A stretch of DNA of 64,000 bases from Anisakis pegreffii (Eukaryota > Nematoda > Chromadorea > Rhabditida > Anisakidae), in assembly GCA_035041965.1 (NCBI GenBank), contig JAPYMA010000673.1, forward strand, positions 62,001 through 126,000, given 5' to 3'. The translations under genes were made by a program, and so were the position numbers. Shown here piece by piece: positions 23,201-33,586 of the stretch; positions within the stretch are counted from its first letter, which is position 1, and each line of letters opens with the position of its first letter. The notes below the pieces were generated by a model, which ran no database searches, was not told where the DNA came from, and saw only the letters and a list, made by a program, of their open reading frames with translations.

Positions 23201-26089
23201 GCAACAGCAGCAGCAGTTCATCCCAGCACAACAACACCAGCAACGACCCTATTTGCCTCAGCAAACACCTCAACATCAAGTTGACATTCCAAGACCACAA
23301 CAATACGTCCCTAATGGAGGCAATTTAGGAAGCAATAACCTACCGACTTCAGCCATCCAATTTCAACAGCCCGCAACTAGTTTCGTGAACAGTCCAAATC
23401 AACCAGCTCAACAGCAAAATGTGTTCACATCCACCGCACACAATGCACAACTTCCAACAGCAACAAATCCTCCATCGAGTACATCAACATCCAGCGCACA
23501 AAATTTTAGTCAGTCAGCAGCCACGCAACCGTTCGGTGTAGCTGCTCTAAACACCAGTACGCTACCTCAACCAGCCGTAAATGTCCAAGGCTCATCACCA
23601 GCTAGAATCTCGGCGGCACATAACCAATACGTAAATTCACCCTTCGGCGGTGTCTCTCAGTCAACGGCTGTGTCAAATGCTTCCAAACTGATGGGAACAA
23701 CGATGACGGCTCAAAGCGGCACCACTCCGTTTGCGCCGACGACACCTACCCAAATGAGTCAGACCACTGCTATGGGGTCGACAGGATCTCAACAGAATGT
23801 AGCATCGTCCACATCAACTGTGATTTCGCCATGGCATCAAAGCCTTCTAACGAATCCAGAATCGTTGATCTACAGCAATAAGACGGCATCAATGATGAGC
23901 AGTCAACAGCAACCAACACAACAACCAAATGCCAATTTCAGTCAGCCACAACAACAACAGCAGCAGCAACAAACCAGTCAGAATCCTTCTAACGTAAGTT
24001 CCATTCATATTATTTATTGAATCATGGCGTTTTCAGTGGTGGAATATTTTTCATGATCAGAAAGTGTTGATGGGGTAAGATGAAATCTCAAGGAAGTAGT
24101 TTTACTTTTGAAAAAAGAAATGTCTTGAAAAATGAATCAGTGTAGGACAACGTATTAATTGTGATGATTTCAGAATGCGCAGTTTCCTTCAACGCCATCA
24201 ACTCAGATGCAGACATCTGCGACAGTGATGCATCCTACTCCTCCTCCTTCTCAATCAGCAGTTAGCAATCAACGTAGCGCGGTAAGTTTTTAAAATTCAT
24301 TTGATGAAATGAATCGTTTTTTGAAAAAAAAATGTTATGTATACGTATTGATAAGAAATTCAAAAAAAAAATTGTGGAAGTCACATTAAAATTTGCGTTT
24401 TTAATCGATAGTATCGAAGCGAGAATGTTAACATTCAAGGATCTAATCAGTTCACCATTGAATTTCGCTCATCTACCTGCACCAATATTGCCTTCATCGA
24501 ACCAGCAACTGAACGCCGGCTCTGCTCAGCAACTCCAATCACAAAACGGCACGCAACAACAAAATCAACTGAATAATCAGGCAAATGGATCAGTAAGTCA
24601 GCTACCAAATCAAATCCCAGTTACAATTGTAATGCACACAAACGCAGCTCCATCTCAGGTGAACACAGGTGAAGGCTTTGAACACCCTCCGAAGCCTACT
24701 GCTAATCAGCATCAGTCTAGTGTCAATACGCCATCAACGGCGGAAACGTTCAAGAAATCTAATGACACCATAAATGCTCAATTCGACGCCACAAAGATTT
24801 CACAATCACAACTTCAACAACCGAATAGTACGGGTAATTGGTTCATTTCGTTTTCGGGTTCACTTGATATTTTATCGGAAAATTTTTTGTTGTTATTTTT
24901 GTTATCTATTGTGATTTGTTGTGTTGTCGCTATTCAAATTATTATTGTTGTTATTATTAGCTGCTAATAATGTCGTGTTGATTATCAATATCATGTTGAA
25001 TTTAGGAATCCCTCCTCCCAGTTGTGCGATAACAACGCCGTCATCAGAGCACCATTCAGTTAGCCAGACATCAGGTGAGGATGCGTCAATAAATCAGTTA
25101 TCATCGCTATCCTTTCGACCTGCAGCTGCAGTGGCCCCAATAATGATGCAACCAACGAATAGTAATATCAGTAGTAACAATGGTCAGTCAGATGTGATAC
25201 TGGCAATGACGAGTGTAACGTCGTTGAGCTATAACACCACACCACAATCGCAATCGATGTCTAGCAATCGAGGCGAGGTCAGTCCTGTTGTCGTTATGAT
25301 TTTCATTCATTTTGTCCGGTTTGGGCAAATTTGATCATTGATTTCGATAAGTATTAAGATGTTCACTGACTGATGCAACGAGGACTTTTGCTTATAATTT
25401 GGTTCAGGGCTAGATTTGAGGACTCGCAAGAAATATCACATCATATTGTTATTGTAATAATTGTTATTGTTGCGTAATGTTATTATTATTATTGTTATTA
25501 TTACTGTTAGTGCATGCCCAATTGCAGTCGGCATCGGAGACAGCCAACTCAGGAGCTGTCAACCGTGAGGGTTCATCGAATCAGCAGCGCAGTGAACAGC
25601 TATCGGATGAGAATCAAAACAATCTAAATGGTGATCGATTAAGGGATATTCTTAACCCAGATACATTCACCATCGGTTGGCGCATAGTGATTTTCCTCAG
25701 AATCTTTCTTCGAAAGGATTTAACGTGAAATTTGTGCATATTGCTGAAGTGATACTGAATTCGTATGATCAGAAATAAATTCAAGTTTAATCGTGAACCA
25801 TTGGAGGATTTGGTATTAGATTAGTGAACTGTATTAATATATAGATAGAATGATGTAGTGTTGAGTTTTTGTGCTGAATAATTTTTTGTTGTCATTCTAT
25901 CAGTGGATTTTGAGAGGAAATCATTATTTGTTTAGGTTGATTGTTGCAGGTGAAGCAGATTTGACACGGCTCGAGAAACGACAACTACGAGCTCAGTTCA
26001 AAGCCGAAGGTTCTGCGGCACATTTGCCACCGCTTAATCCGACTGATCCGTTGAATTGTCTTGATGCACATTTTTGGTTGAAGAAATAA
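17255..26089 (+). CDS. ego-2: BRO1 / V-domain ESCRT adaptor, HD-PTP (PTPN23) family, EGO-2-like, without phosphatase domain
   Basis: Endosomal ESCRT adaptor of the HD-PTP family; C. elegans ego-2 modulates Notch signalling in the germ line. Exons: 17255-17347, 17634-17708, 17874-18001, 18146-18278, 18425-18562, 18704-18865, 19177-19277, 19396-19515, 19618-19696, 19780-20158, 20305-20574, 20786-20940, 21174-21325, 21493-21641, 21823-22002, 22133-22366, 22582-23993, 24174-24281, 24440-24833, 25006-25277, 25528-25675 and 25950-26089. All phases agree, giving 1673 residues. The start MEGMPRLPML resembles HD-PTP. The BRO1 domain spans about 5-355 (FTHFQCAAYPF, AQAQECILEKS, ENDFIYHDRIPRRDEL). The coiled-coil V domain spans about 360-770 (SLYSEEKAK, TEEMRKQRK, LTEANASF). 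The rest is Gln/Pro/Ser/Thr-rich with poly-Q. It ends DPLNCLDAHFWLKK, like the extreme C-terminus of HD-PTP. No PTP domain (no HCxxGxxR) occurs before it. The exon-10 donor is uncertain: 20107 is a phase-equivalent alternative. Confidence 0.9.
23190..23262 (+). repeat. Poly-glutamine coding tract
   Basis: CAG/CAA repeats inside the large exon of the ego-2-like gene encode eight consecutive Gln in a Gln/His-rich stretch. A second run of eight Gln is encoded near 23947-23970. These mark the low-complexity tail downstream of the V domain. Confidence 0.85.
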
Positions 26090-26888
26090 ATTTTCTTCTC
26101 CAACATTTCTTTCGATAATTTTCGTTACGGGATTCATCGTGTAAAATTTCCTCCTTGGGTCGTTGATTTCTTTTTATCATCATTATTATTATTCCTGTTT
26201 ATCATCTTCCTTTAGCATAAAGTTATCCTCCCATCTTTTAAAACTATCCGTGAAGTTTTATTCGTTATACTATCAGAAATTAACGAATTAAGAGGTATAT
26301 ATATTCATCTCTGGAATCTACTTGTCGTTGGATGTAGAGGTTTATTGAAATTTGTATAGTGTATTTCGAAAGCTTCCGTGCATTTTTCACTATGCATTTC
26401 GAGTTTTGCGTTTTTATTTTGAGTTTTTGAACAAATCTCCGTTATTTAATTAATGAATTGAGAAGCCTATTGAAATAGGTTATATATTCGCAGTGATGGA
26501 TAATGTTTTGATCATTGAGCATTTGTAATGTGGTGTTGAGAGTATTGCGGTGATATTTTGGCCAATATGGTATCTTTTATAGCAGTGTGAATTTATTCAT
26601 TAAATTACTTATCAGTTATATCTGTTTATTTATTGGAGTTTTCTAAATGATTTGAGCCGTCTGCGAATTTTTTTTTTGTATCTGTGATGGAATGTCCAAT
26701 TGCCACTCATCATTATTTTTTGTAATAGTCAAAAATTATCATAAGATCAGCATTTGAGTATGTGGTAATGGTTTTTCAACTGTGTTATTATTGTGTAATA
26801 TTTATCTATGAAATCTCTTTTATTCTTCTCTTATGATACGATTTGTTTATTTCATTCCATTCGAGCAAATCAGATATGTATTCTTCAA

Positions 26889-26894
26889 AATAAA
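26889..26894 (+). terminator. Possible polyadenylation signal of ego-2-like gene
   Basis: AATAAA about 800 nt after the stop codon. An earlier AATAAA overlaps the stop itself (26085-26090) and is unlikely to serve alone. Confidence 0.3.
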
Positions 26895-27678
26895 TTTCTT
26901 GTCTTTCTCGTCTTCGATGTCATGTTACACATGGAATTGGATTTGGTCATGAAATGGGAAACGGTTTAGGAATTGATTGCAGAACGGTTGTTGAGTTCTA
27001 ATGGAAAGCAGGATTCGGTTGGCTAATATCCGCTTGCCAAAAAAGTGATAGTAATGGTTGATACGGAGGAGGTGATAAACTGGCTTGGTTTATGACATGT
27101 GTCTAGCGGAAAGGGGAACTCTTCAAAGAAAATGTTGTAAGTGGAATGATTGAGTTCAGTGGCATGCCTGATTTCCTGTCTATGCATGAGGCATTGCGTG
27201 ATTGATTGCCGACATTTCATAGGTATGAAGGTCTTTCATGAAAGGCAATCATTTCACTGTTAAATGTTTTATTGTGTGATTGGACCCATGGTTGTGTTTT
27301 CAGGAAACGATCGCGTGGTGAAATCCATCTGAATAGCAATTGAGTGATAACCATAATTGCAAAAGGCAAAATAGTTTCTGGAAGGAAACGGCGTTGGATT
27401 TCCCATCTCATACGTCTTGATCGTAGCGAAAGAAGGCGAAATATGCTCATTGTCAGGGTTCAAGAAGTTTGACGAGTGAAAGGAAGTTGCGTTGGAGACC
27501 ATTCTTAGAAGTGATTATGATGAAACAACGATTGCAATTGCACACTCTAACAATAAGCCTAATCACACCATCCATTTTTTAAAATTTTTTATAAGACGCA
27601 TGGCGGTAACAAGTAGATCAAATAGTAATGTATTTGTTATTGACAAAGTATTTCTGCTCAATTAGAGATGTTTTTTTA

Positions 27679-27713
27679 CGATGTTCAACGCTTCGGCGTT
27701 ATGCCATCTTCAG
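27679..27713 (-). other. Hammerhead-like / retroelement footprint
   Basis: The minus strand reads CTGAAGATGGC, loop ATAAC, GCCGAAGC. This matches the CUGANGA - stem II - GAA(A) order of hammerhead ribozymes, except that the last A of GAAA is G. A diverged direct repeat (ACGATGTT) flanks it at 27678-27685 and 27717-27724. AACGC-TTCG-GCGTT on the plus strand is a stable hairpin. I see no complementary stem I, so activity is doubtful. It is probably a decayed mobile-element fragment. Confidence 0.35.
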
Positions 27714-29571
27714 GAACGATGTTGTTGAATCACCTAATCACACCGTAATTCTCAGTATCAAATTGACATAATCATATTCAATAACTTGCGTAACGTTTTG
27801 GCTGTTTCTAAGCAGCTTAATTCAGATTAACTAAACACATTGTGCGGATTCATCATCGTTATCGTCAACATGATAGTATTAATCTCGAATGCACATTTTC
27901 ATCATCTTTGGATTGCCTATATAATCCGAACAAGTCAAAAAATTCAACTTTCCGGCTTCGCATCTAAGAGAACACGACGGCAATTTTTGCAGAAGATCAT
28001 TTCAGCCACAGAGTATCATGAAAAATTATGAAAAAAAATTCATTAGTCAGATGCTTAAGTTGAAATTATTTGAAGTCAGTTTGGCCTCTAATTGTAAGAA
28101 AGCACTTGCTTCAGTGGATCGAAAAGTAATTAGATCAATGTATGTGTATATTTATTTGAAGATTACGAAAAAGATTTGAGAGTCGTCTCAAATGATTCCA
28201 AAACCATAGCGATCACATTGAAGTTTTGGTCGGAACAGGTTTATAATTCAAGGTTCGTTTAATCAGGTTTTATGTTTGAACGGGGATGACATTGCTGAAA
28301 CGAAGTGAAACATTGTTTTATAGATTCGGGGATGTGATATGAGAAATTTTCAAGGCGATTATAAGATATTTCCCATGAAATTATAAAATAAAAATTCTTT
28401 AAAACGCTGGAAACAAGGGAATTCAAACAAAAATTCATGATTATTCAGTTTATCCGAATAAAATCGCCACCATTTTAGGAGATTACAGCTAAGGATAAAT
28501 TAAATCAAAGTACTGTTGTGATCCATTGCAGGTGTTGAAAGTTAATGAACGAGATCAAATCGTGAACGTTTATTGTTGACTTGAGCTTTTGAGTATGATT
28601 GATTCCTTATCAGCTGAAGCTTGGATAATGATTTTGATACAGTTTCTGAAGCTGTTTCATGGAAAAACTCTGAATGATGGATTACGTTTGTTGCAGCATC
28701 CGGTAAATGAGTTGCTGAACTTTTTGTGGTTATAGCAAATTCATTTGCCAGTGATTAAGATATGGAAAGCGGATGTGCTTGTTTACAATAAATACATCTC
28801 ATATACTTCCGAATGTTAATGGATGAGATCAGTCCGACGGCTTAGTAGGATGGATATTCGCAGTGAGGCTATTTCATTCGACTAATAGCTAAACATCCGC
28901 ATGCTCTAATGTTTTAGCGACATAATCCGTTTTATCGCTATGATAAGTTGAGAGTGGTTAAACGGCAATGAGTGAAGTTCATCACTAGTCTTCATTTTTG
29001 ACGAAAACATGCAAGTTTTCGGTAAGACATATCCAGAGGGAGTTCATTTCGCATCCTATTGTTAGAGATATCAATGACGATAACTCAGAACTTCGAACTG
29101 ACTCAAGCGCAATATTAAGCTAGAATGCAGGCTCGGCTTCATGATTGGCCTCAGCTTCAGACTCTTAGTCACGCTCAAGATTTGGGCACTTCCACATGTT
29201 AGACACTGTTCAAACTCGAATGTCGATCACACTTTTCAATTGTTTCATTCTTGTTGTTTTGGTCTATGAAAGTCTTGCAATTATCAATTGTTGTGGCACA
29301 TTCGATAACTTGGCTTTTCACTTGTTAATTGTTAATTGATTATGATTTACTTGCAAAAGTAAGATTATGAACAATTTTACTCTTCAACTGAACTCATTGT
29401 GTCACTTGTTTCTGCGTTGAATGTGCGTTCCATTTCAAAGTATTTCCGTGTGAATAATATCTCCTAGCTGTCAGCTATGAAGTATGCCTGTTTATGAAGT
29501 ATGACTGTTTAAGGGTACGAAAAGATTGAGATCAATGAAAGGGTGTATGAAAAAAAGAAAGAAAATTTTAC

Positions 29572-29650
29572 GAATTAGACTGTTCTGAGAATTAGACTGA
29601 GAATTCGTTCTGAGAATGAGAATCAAATGAGAATTAGCTGAGAAAGAATG
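29572..29650. repeat. Imperfect tandem array of TGAGAATTAGAC
   Basis: About six imperfect units beginning TGAGAA, of 10-17 bp each. Intergenic. Confidence 0.65.
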
Positions 29651-32299
29651 AAAATGATTATGGTGACATGAATAAAAATGAAAAATTCCTCCATCAATAG
29701 TTACTGATTGGGAACAAAAGTATTTAAATTTTTGTATACTGCTAACTCACTCTCAAAGTGGATAAAATATAATCGTTACCTGCACTCTATCTGAATGATT
29801 TTCAGAAATATGATTGTTACGTTAAACCTTTTATTGATATCGCATGCCTTCAGGTACTCAAACGATCACAATCCTACTATATATATTCAGGTATTCACTC
29901 AGGCAATCGCATTACCGATTCCATTATTGAGAATTCAATATTGAGACAAACGGTTGGAAACGTTTTTCGAAATGTGACCTTCATAAATGAGCAATGATAT
30001 AATAATGAATATATTAATTGAGTACCATATCGTGATTGAATAAAAGCTTAAAGTTTCGATTAATTTGATAATACCATCGGCATTTATCTCCGTTGTAACA
30101 CTCGTTGGTGCCTTTGATAGTTGGTTTTTGATGAGGATTAGTAGAAAGCAAATTGTCATTCTAATGAAATGCTGATTGTGGCATGATCATAAATTTATGC
30201 TTTATGACATATGAAAGTTGATATCAATCATTCATTCAGTATGTTTTCAAATTTTTAGAAATACTTATCGTTTCGATGTTTCAACGGCATATTTCAATTT
30301 TCGATCGTGAATCGAAGTCTTTGAGGGTATATTGCTTGTCATTCATTCATCTAACTCTGTCAATAAATCATTTAAGCATTACATTATTCTTGCAGAAATA
30401 CGACGAATAATCGAACGTTGCATGCGAATTTAATTTGAAATTTTATTTTTGTTCGAAATTTCATGTGCAATTGCTTTGATATGCATTTCAAGTTTTTTTT
30501 TTCATTTGATAGTTCATTTAGGTTGAAGAAATTGTTCGGAAAAATATTATAAACGTTTAATTGCTCCTAAAATGGCCTTGCTTCGAATGTTTTGATTATC
30601 ACTAAAAACTAAAAACTGAAATTACATTTTAATCGTTAACATTGTAAAACACTGAAAATTTTGTGTGGATAAATTTATCGTTGTAAAAGAGGATTTGTTC
30701 TTTGCATTTGTTGAAATAAACGCCATTACCATTAGAATGAAAAAATTTTGTGACATTCATTTAGTTGCATACATTTTCCTTCTATCGACCTGAACAGTTA
30801 CCAGTAGCGACTTCGGCGAACGACACCATATCTAACGAGGAGTATGAGTAACAAAAGGTATACGATAGTCTTTGCTTATCTCAAATCGGAACACGGCATT
30901 TGCTTGTAAATCACACATAGAAAACGCGAGCATTGCTAGGCTGACATGTCTAGCACATAATTCTCTCATCAAAATTCACATTGTTTTTGCGTGTTATTGT
31001 TATGCACAGGCAGACCTTGTCAATTGTCTTTGCGAAAATAATTAGTCTTTCGCTGGAACCACGAGAATGACTGGCAAAGAAACACATGTCGGGAAGTATT
31101 TGCATGGGAACATTTACAGTTAGTGCAGTACACCGACAAATAATATAATGTCGCGAACATTTTCAATATAAGTTAGTCGGAATTGTGTTGATTGAATTGA
31201 TTTGAAATATGATGATCATTCATTAATCACTGATTCATCTGCATTTTTGAAGATATATTTCTCGACGATGTATTCACATCATATAGTTAAGTTATTCGGA
31301 GGATATATTAAAAATAAAATCTGTTCTGTGGACTGCATTAGTACTTATTGACAAATAACAATATGAACCATGAGATTTTCGTTCAATTAGTATCCGAAAT
31401 ATTTAATGATAGTGATCTGCAACTGATTTGTTTCCTGGTAATTGAAACTCAGCAATTTGAAGTCGAAGCTTTTGAGGAAAAAATTGGAACTATTGTGAAG
31501 GGATTAAGATCAATGTTATCGCTATGTAACAGTTGATCAATAGATATTCGGTAATAATGAGGATAATACTGACTCATTACACAGTTGTGATTGAGCTCTA
31601 GCATTCATTAAAACAGCTGACTACTGCCTGATTCGAATTCAGAGTTTCAATTCAGATAATCGTTCAATCTGGATGCTTATTTATTTACGCATTCAATCAC
31701 TGCTATTCAGTGTGTATTCCTGTTCGCTTTCCGTTCAACGCTCTCTGCAACAATGCATCTCGACAACGTAAAATTGATCAGTTTCATTCAATAACCGACT
31801 CATCAAAACTGATGAAAACCAATTTAATTGCGTTCATTTTTTCGATCACCATTTGATTCCATTTCATTTGTGTTCGTTTACCAGTTTCAAGGCCATCCAT
31901 TGAAGTATTTATTTGCGCATTGCACATTCACGTTCGCAGTTTTATCTTTCTGAGCTTTTCCTGCTTCATAAAATGTTTATTTTATGGAAGCCAGTAAATT
32001 TTTTGCCGAATTATGGCTAGAGGTTCACTTCGTGAAACTAAAGCAATATTTATGATTACCAGAAACCCCACAGATATCAATTCTTTTACCTTATCTTGTA
32101 AACATTATTCGGTCAACTGGAATCCATATCGGTTTGTGCCATATTGAAAATACGGCATGACTTGTTTATTTCGTCAAATTTAGTGAATTTTTCATTGATT
32201 CTCATGATCTCATAAATTATAAGGCTTTCGTCCTCAGAAAAGCCCTTTTATTAATCAACGACCTATTTGTTTCAGTCATAACTCAAACAAAAACCCAAA

Positions 32300-32358
32300 G
32301 ATAATCCAGTACAATCCAGTTTAATCCAATATAATCCATCTCTTCGCTTAGATATAAT
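32300..32358. repeat. Imperfect TAATCCA tandem repeats
   Basis: Five ~10-bp units (ATAATCCAGT, ACAATCCAGT, TTAATCCAAT, ATAATCCAT and, after a gap, ATAATCCAAT) end about 50 bp before the ATG of the secreted-protein gene. They could be promoter elements or a chance repeat. Confidence 0.6.
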
Positions 32359-32407
32359 CCAATTTAATGTGTTGCTTGAAAGGCACCGACAATTGCAGCA
32401 GCTCAAG

Positions 32408-33355
32408 ATGCAGAACGCAACCATCGTAAGATTGTCATTATTAGCCGTGATATTCGTCTGCTGCTGTTGTTATTCAGCACTCGGATGTGACATTATTGTG
32501 CACCTCAAATCTGATACCAACAAACGATTCGATGCGCAAATCACCGCACCGAATGGTAAAAAGAGTGAAATGTATGACTTTTTTATTATTCATTCTCACT
32601 TTCTGCCTTTTTCAATTTATTAGAACCATTTTTTCACGGGAAGTTTTAAGTGCTATCGAAAATTCTGATGGAGTCGTGTTAAGGAAAGAAATAGCATCGT
32701 ATTGCTCGAATAGCATCTTGTTATCGTGTAATATTAGAGAAAGGTACTGAATCGTTCCGATAGAGACTCTGACTTATAATCGTGAAAGTAAAAGATACTA
32801 TGACGACTTAATGAATTATTTACGTAGATGGACGTTCAAAAAGAAGCATGAAAGGAAGACCTTCCAGCAGAATCCAAACGAATGTGGCTTGAAAGACTGG
32901 CAGATTGTAACTTATGAAAACGGCAAGCAGATGGCTGATGTTAAGGTAGCTTTGTGTGGCTTCATTTCGACTACGTTTGTTAGCTGATATCATCCAGTTT
33001 GGAGAACATATTCAATTGAAGTTACACATCAATGGTGAATCTATCATCTGATGTGATCGATATTAAAAGAGGTCACCTTTTTGTGTAGACGAAGTCTGGT
33101 TGACATTAATTTGTACAGAATTTCGAGAATTTTTGCTCGATTTGGCACCTTTTGGGTTTGACGCTGTGAAAGAATCTGAAAATGTTACAGGTGACTCTGA
33201 ATGGCATCGGACGCGTGACCTATATGGTTGGTGATGACTTGAAACCTGTACAAAAGGATCGTCAAGGTGCGATGTGCACTGGTCAATGTGCTCCGTTGGC
33301 AAGCCCGGTGCAGCACAGAAAGATTTCACCCGCAACCACACCGAAGCCTAAATAA
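32408..33355 (+). CDS. Small secreted protein, nematode-type, function unknown
   Basis: Exons 32408-32571, 32828-32945 and 33191-33355 (intron phases 2 and 0) encode 148 residues. A signal peptide is clear: [21 protein letters not shown], with predicted cleavage after SALG at about residue 26. The mature part is compact with four cysteines (start CDII; NECGL; MCTGQC) and strings of alternating hydrophobic residues, suggesting a small beta-rich fold ([41 protein letters not shown]). The tail is Pro/Lys-rich. A likely spliced-leader acceptor (AATTGCAG, ending 32398) lies ten bases before the ATG, and poly(A) signals follow at 33552 and 33581. I recognise it as the kind of small secreted protein conserved among nematodes but cannot name a characterised family or function. 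Confidence 0.85.
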
Positions 33356-33551
33356 GGATCGGATCAGTCATTACAATGAAAAAATTTTTCCTAGAAAATT
33401 GATTTTCTAAAATTGTTGATAAAAAGTTTCACCTAATCCTTAAAACGCTAAGTGCAAATGCTGGAATACTGAAATACTTCTCGAATGATTAAGCGTCTGT
33501 GAATGCTCTGCGTTATGCTCTACAACTCTAGAACATGATCACTTGTATTGA

Positions 33552-33586
33552 AATAAAGCATGACTTGGTTTGATGAAGATAATAAA
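33552..33586 (+). terminator. Polyadenylation signals of the secreted-protein gene
   Basis: AATAAA at 33552-33557 and again at 33581-33586, about 200 nt past the stop codon at 33355. Confidence 0.6.

Larger units (their letters stand above)
26090..32407. other. Intergenic region with scattered repeats
   Basis: Begins with the 3' flank of the ego-2-like gene. An AATAAA overlaps its stop codon; the next clear one is at 26889-26894. No exon series or known protein is visible. It contains a small hairpin with a retroelement/hammerhead-like core (27679-27713, minus strand), a TGAGAATTAGAC tandem array (29572-29650) and an array of TAATCCA units (32300-32358) just upstream of the secreted-protein gene. 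Confidence 0.55.

Noticed and set aside
27217..27502. Overlapping minus-strand ORFs with basic composition
   Set aside because: Two overlapping frames of similar length, neither with a motif or splice partner; likely chance.
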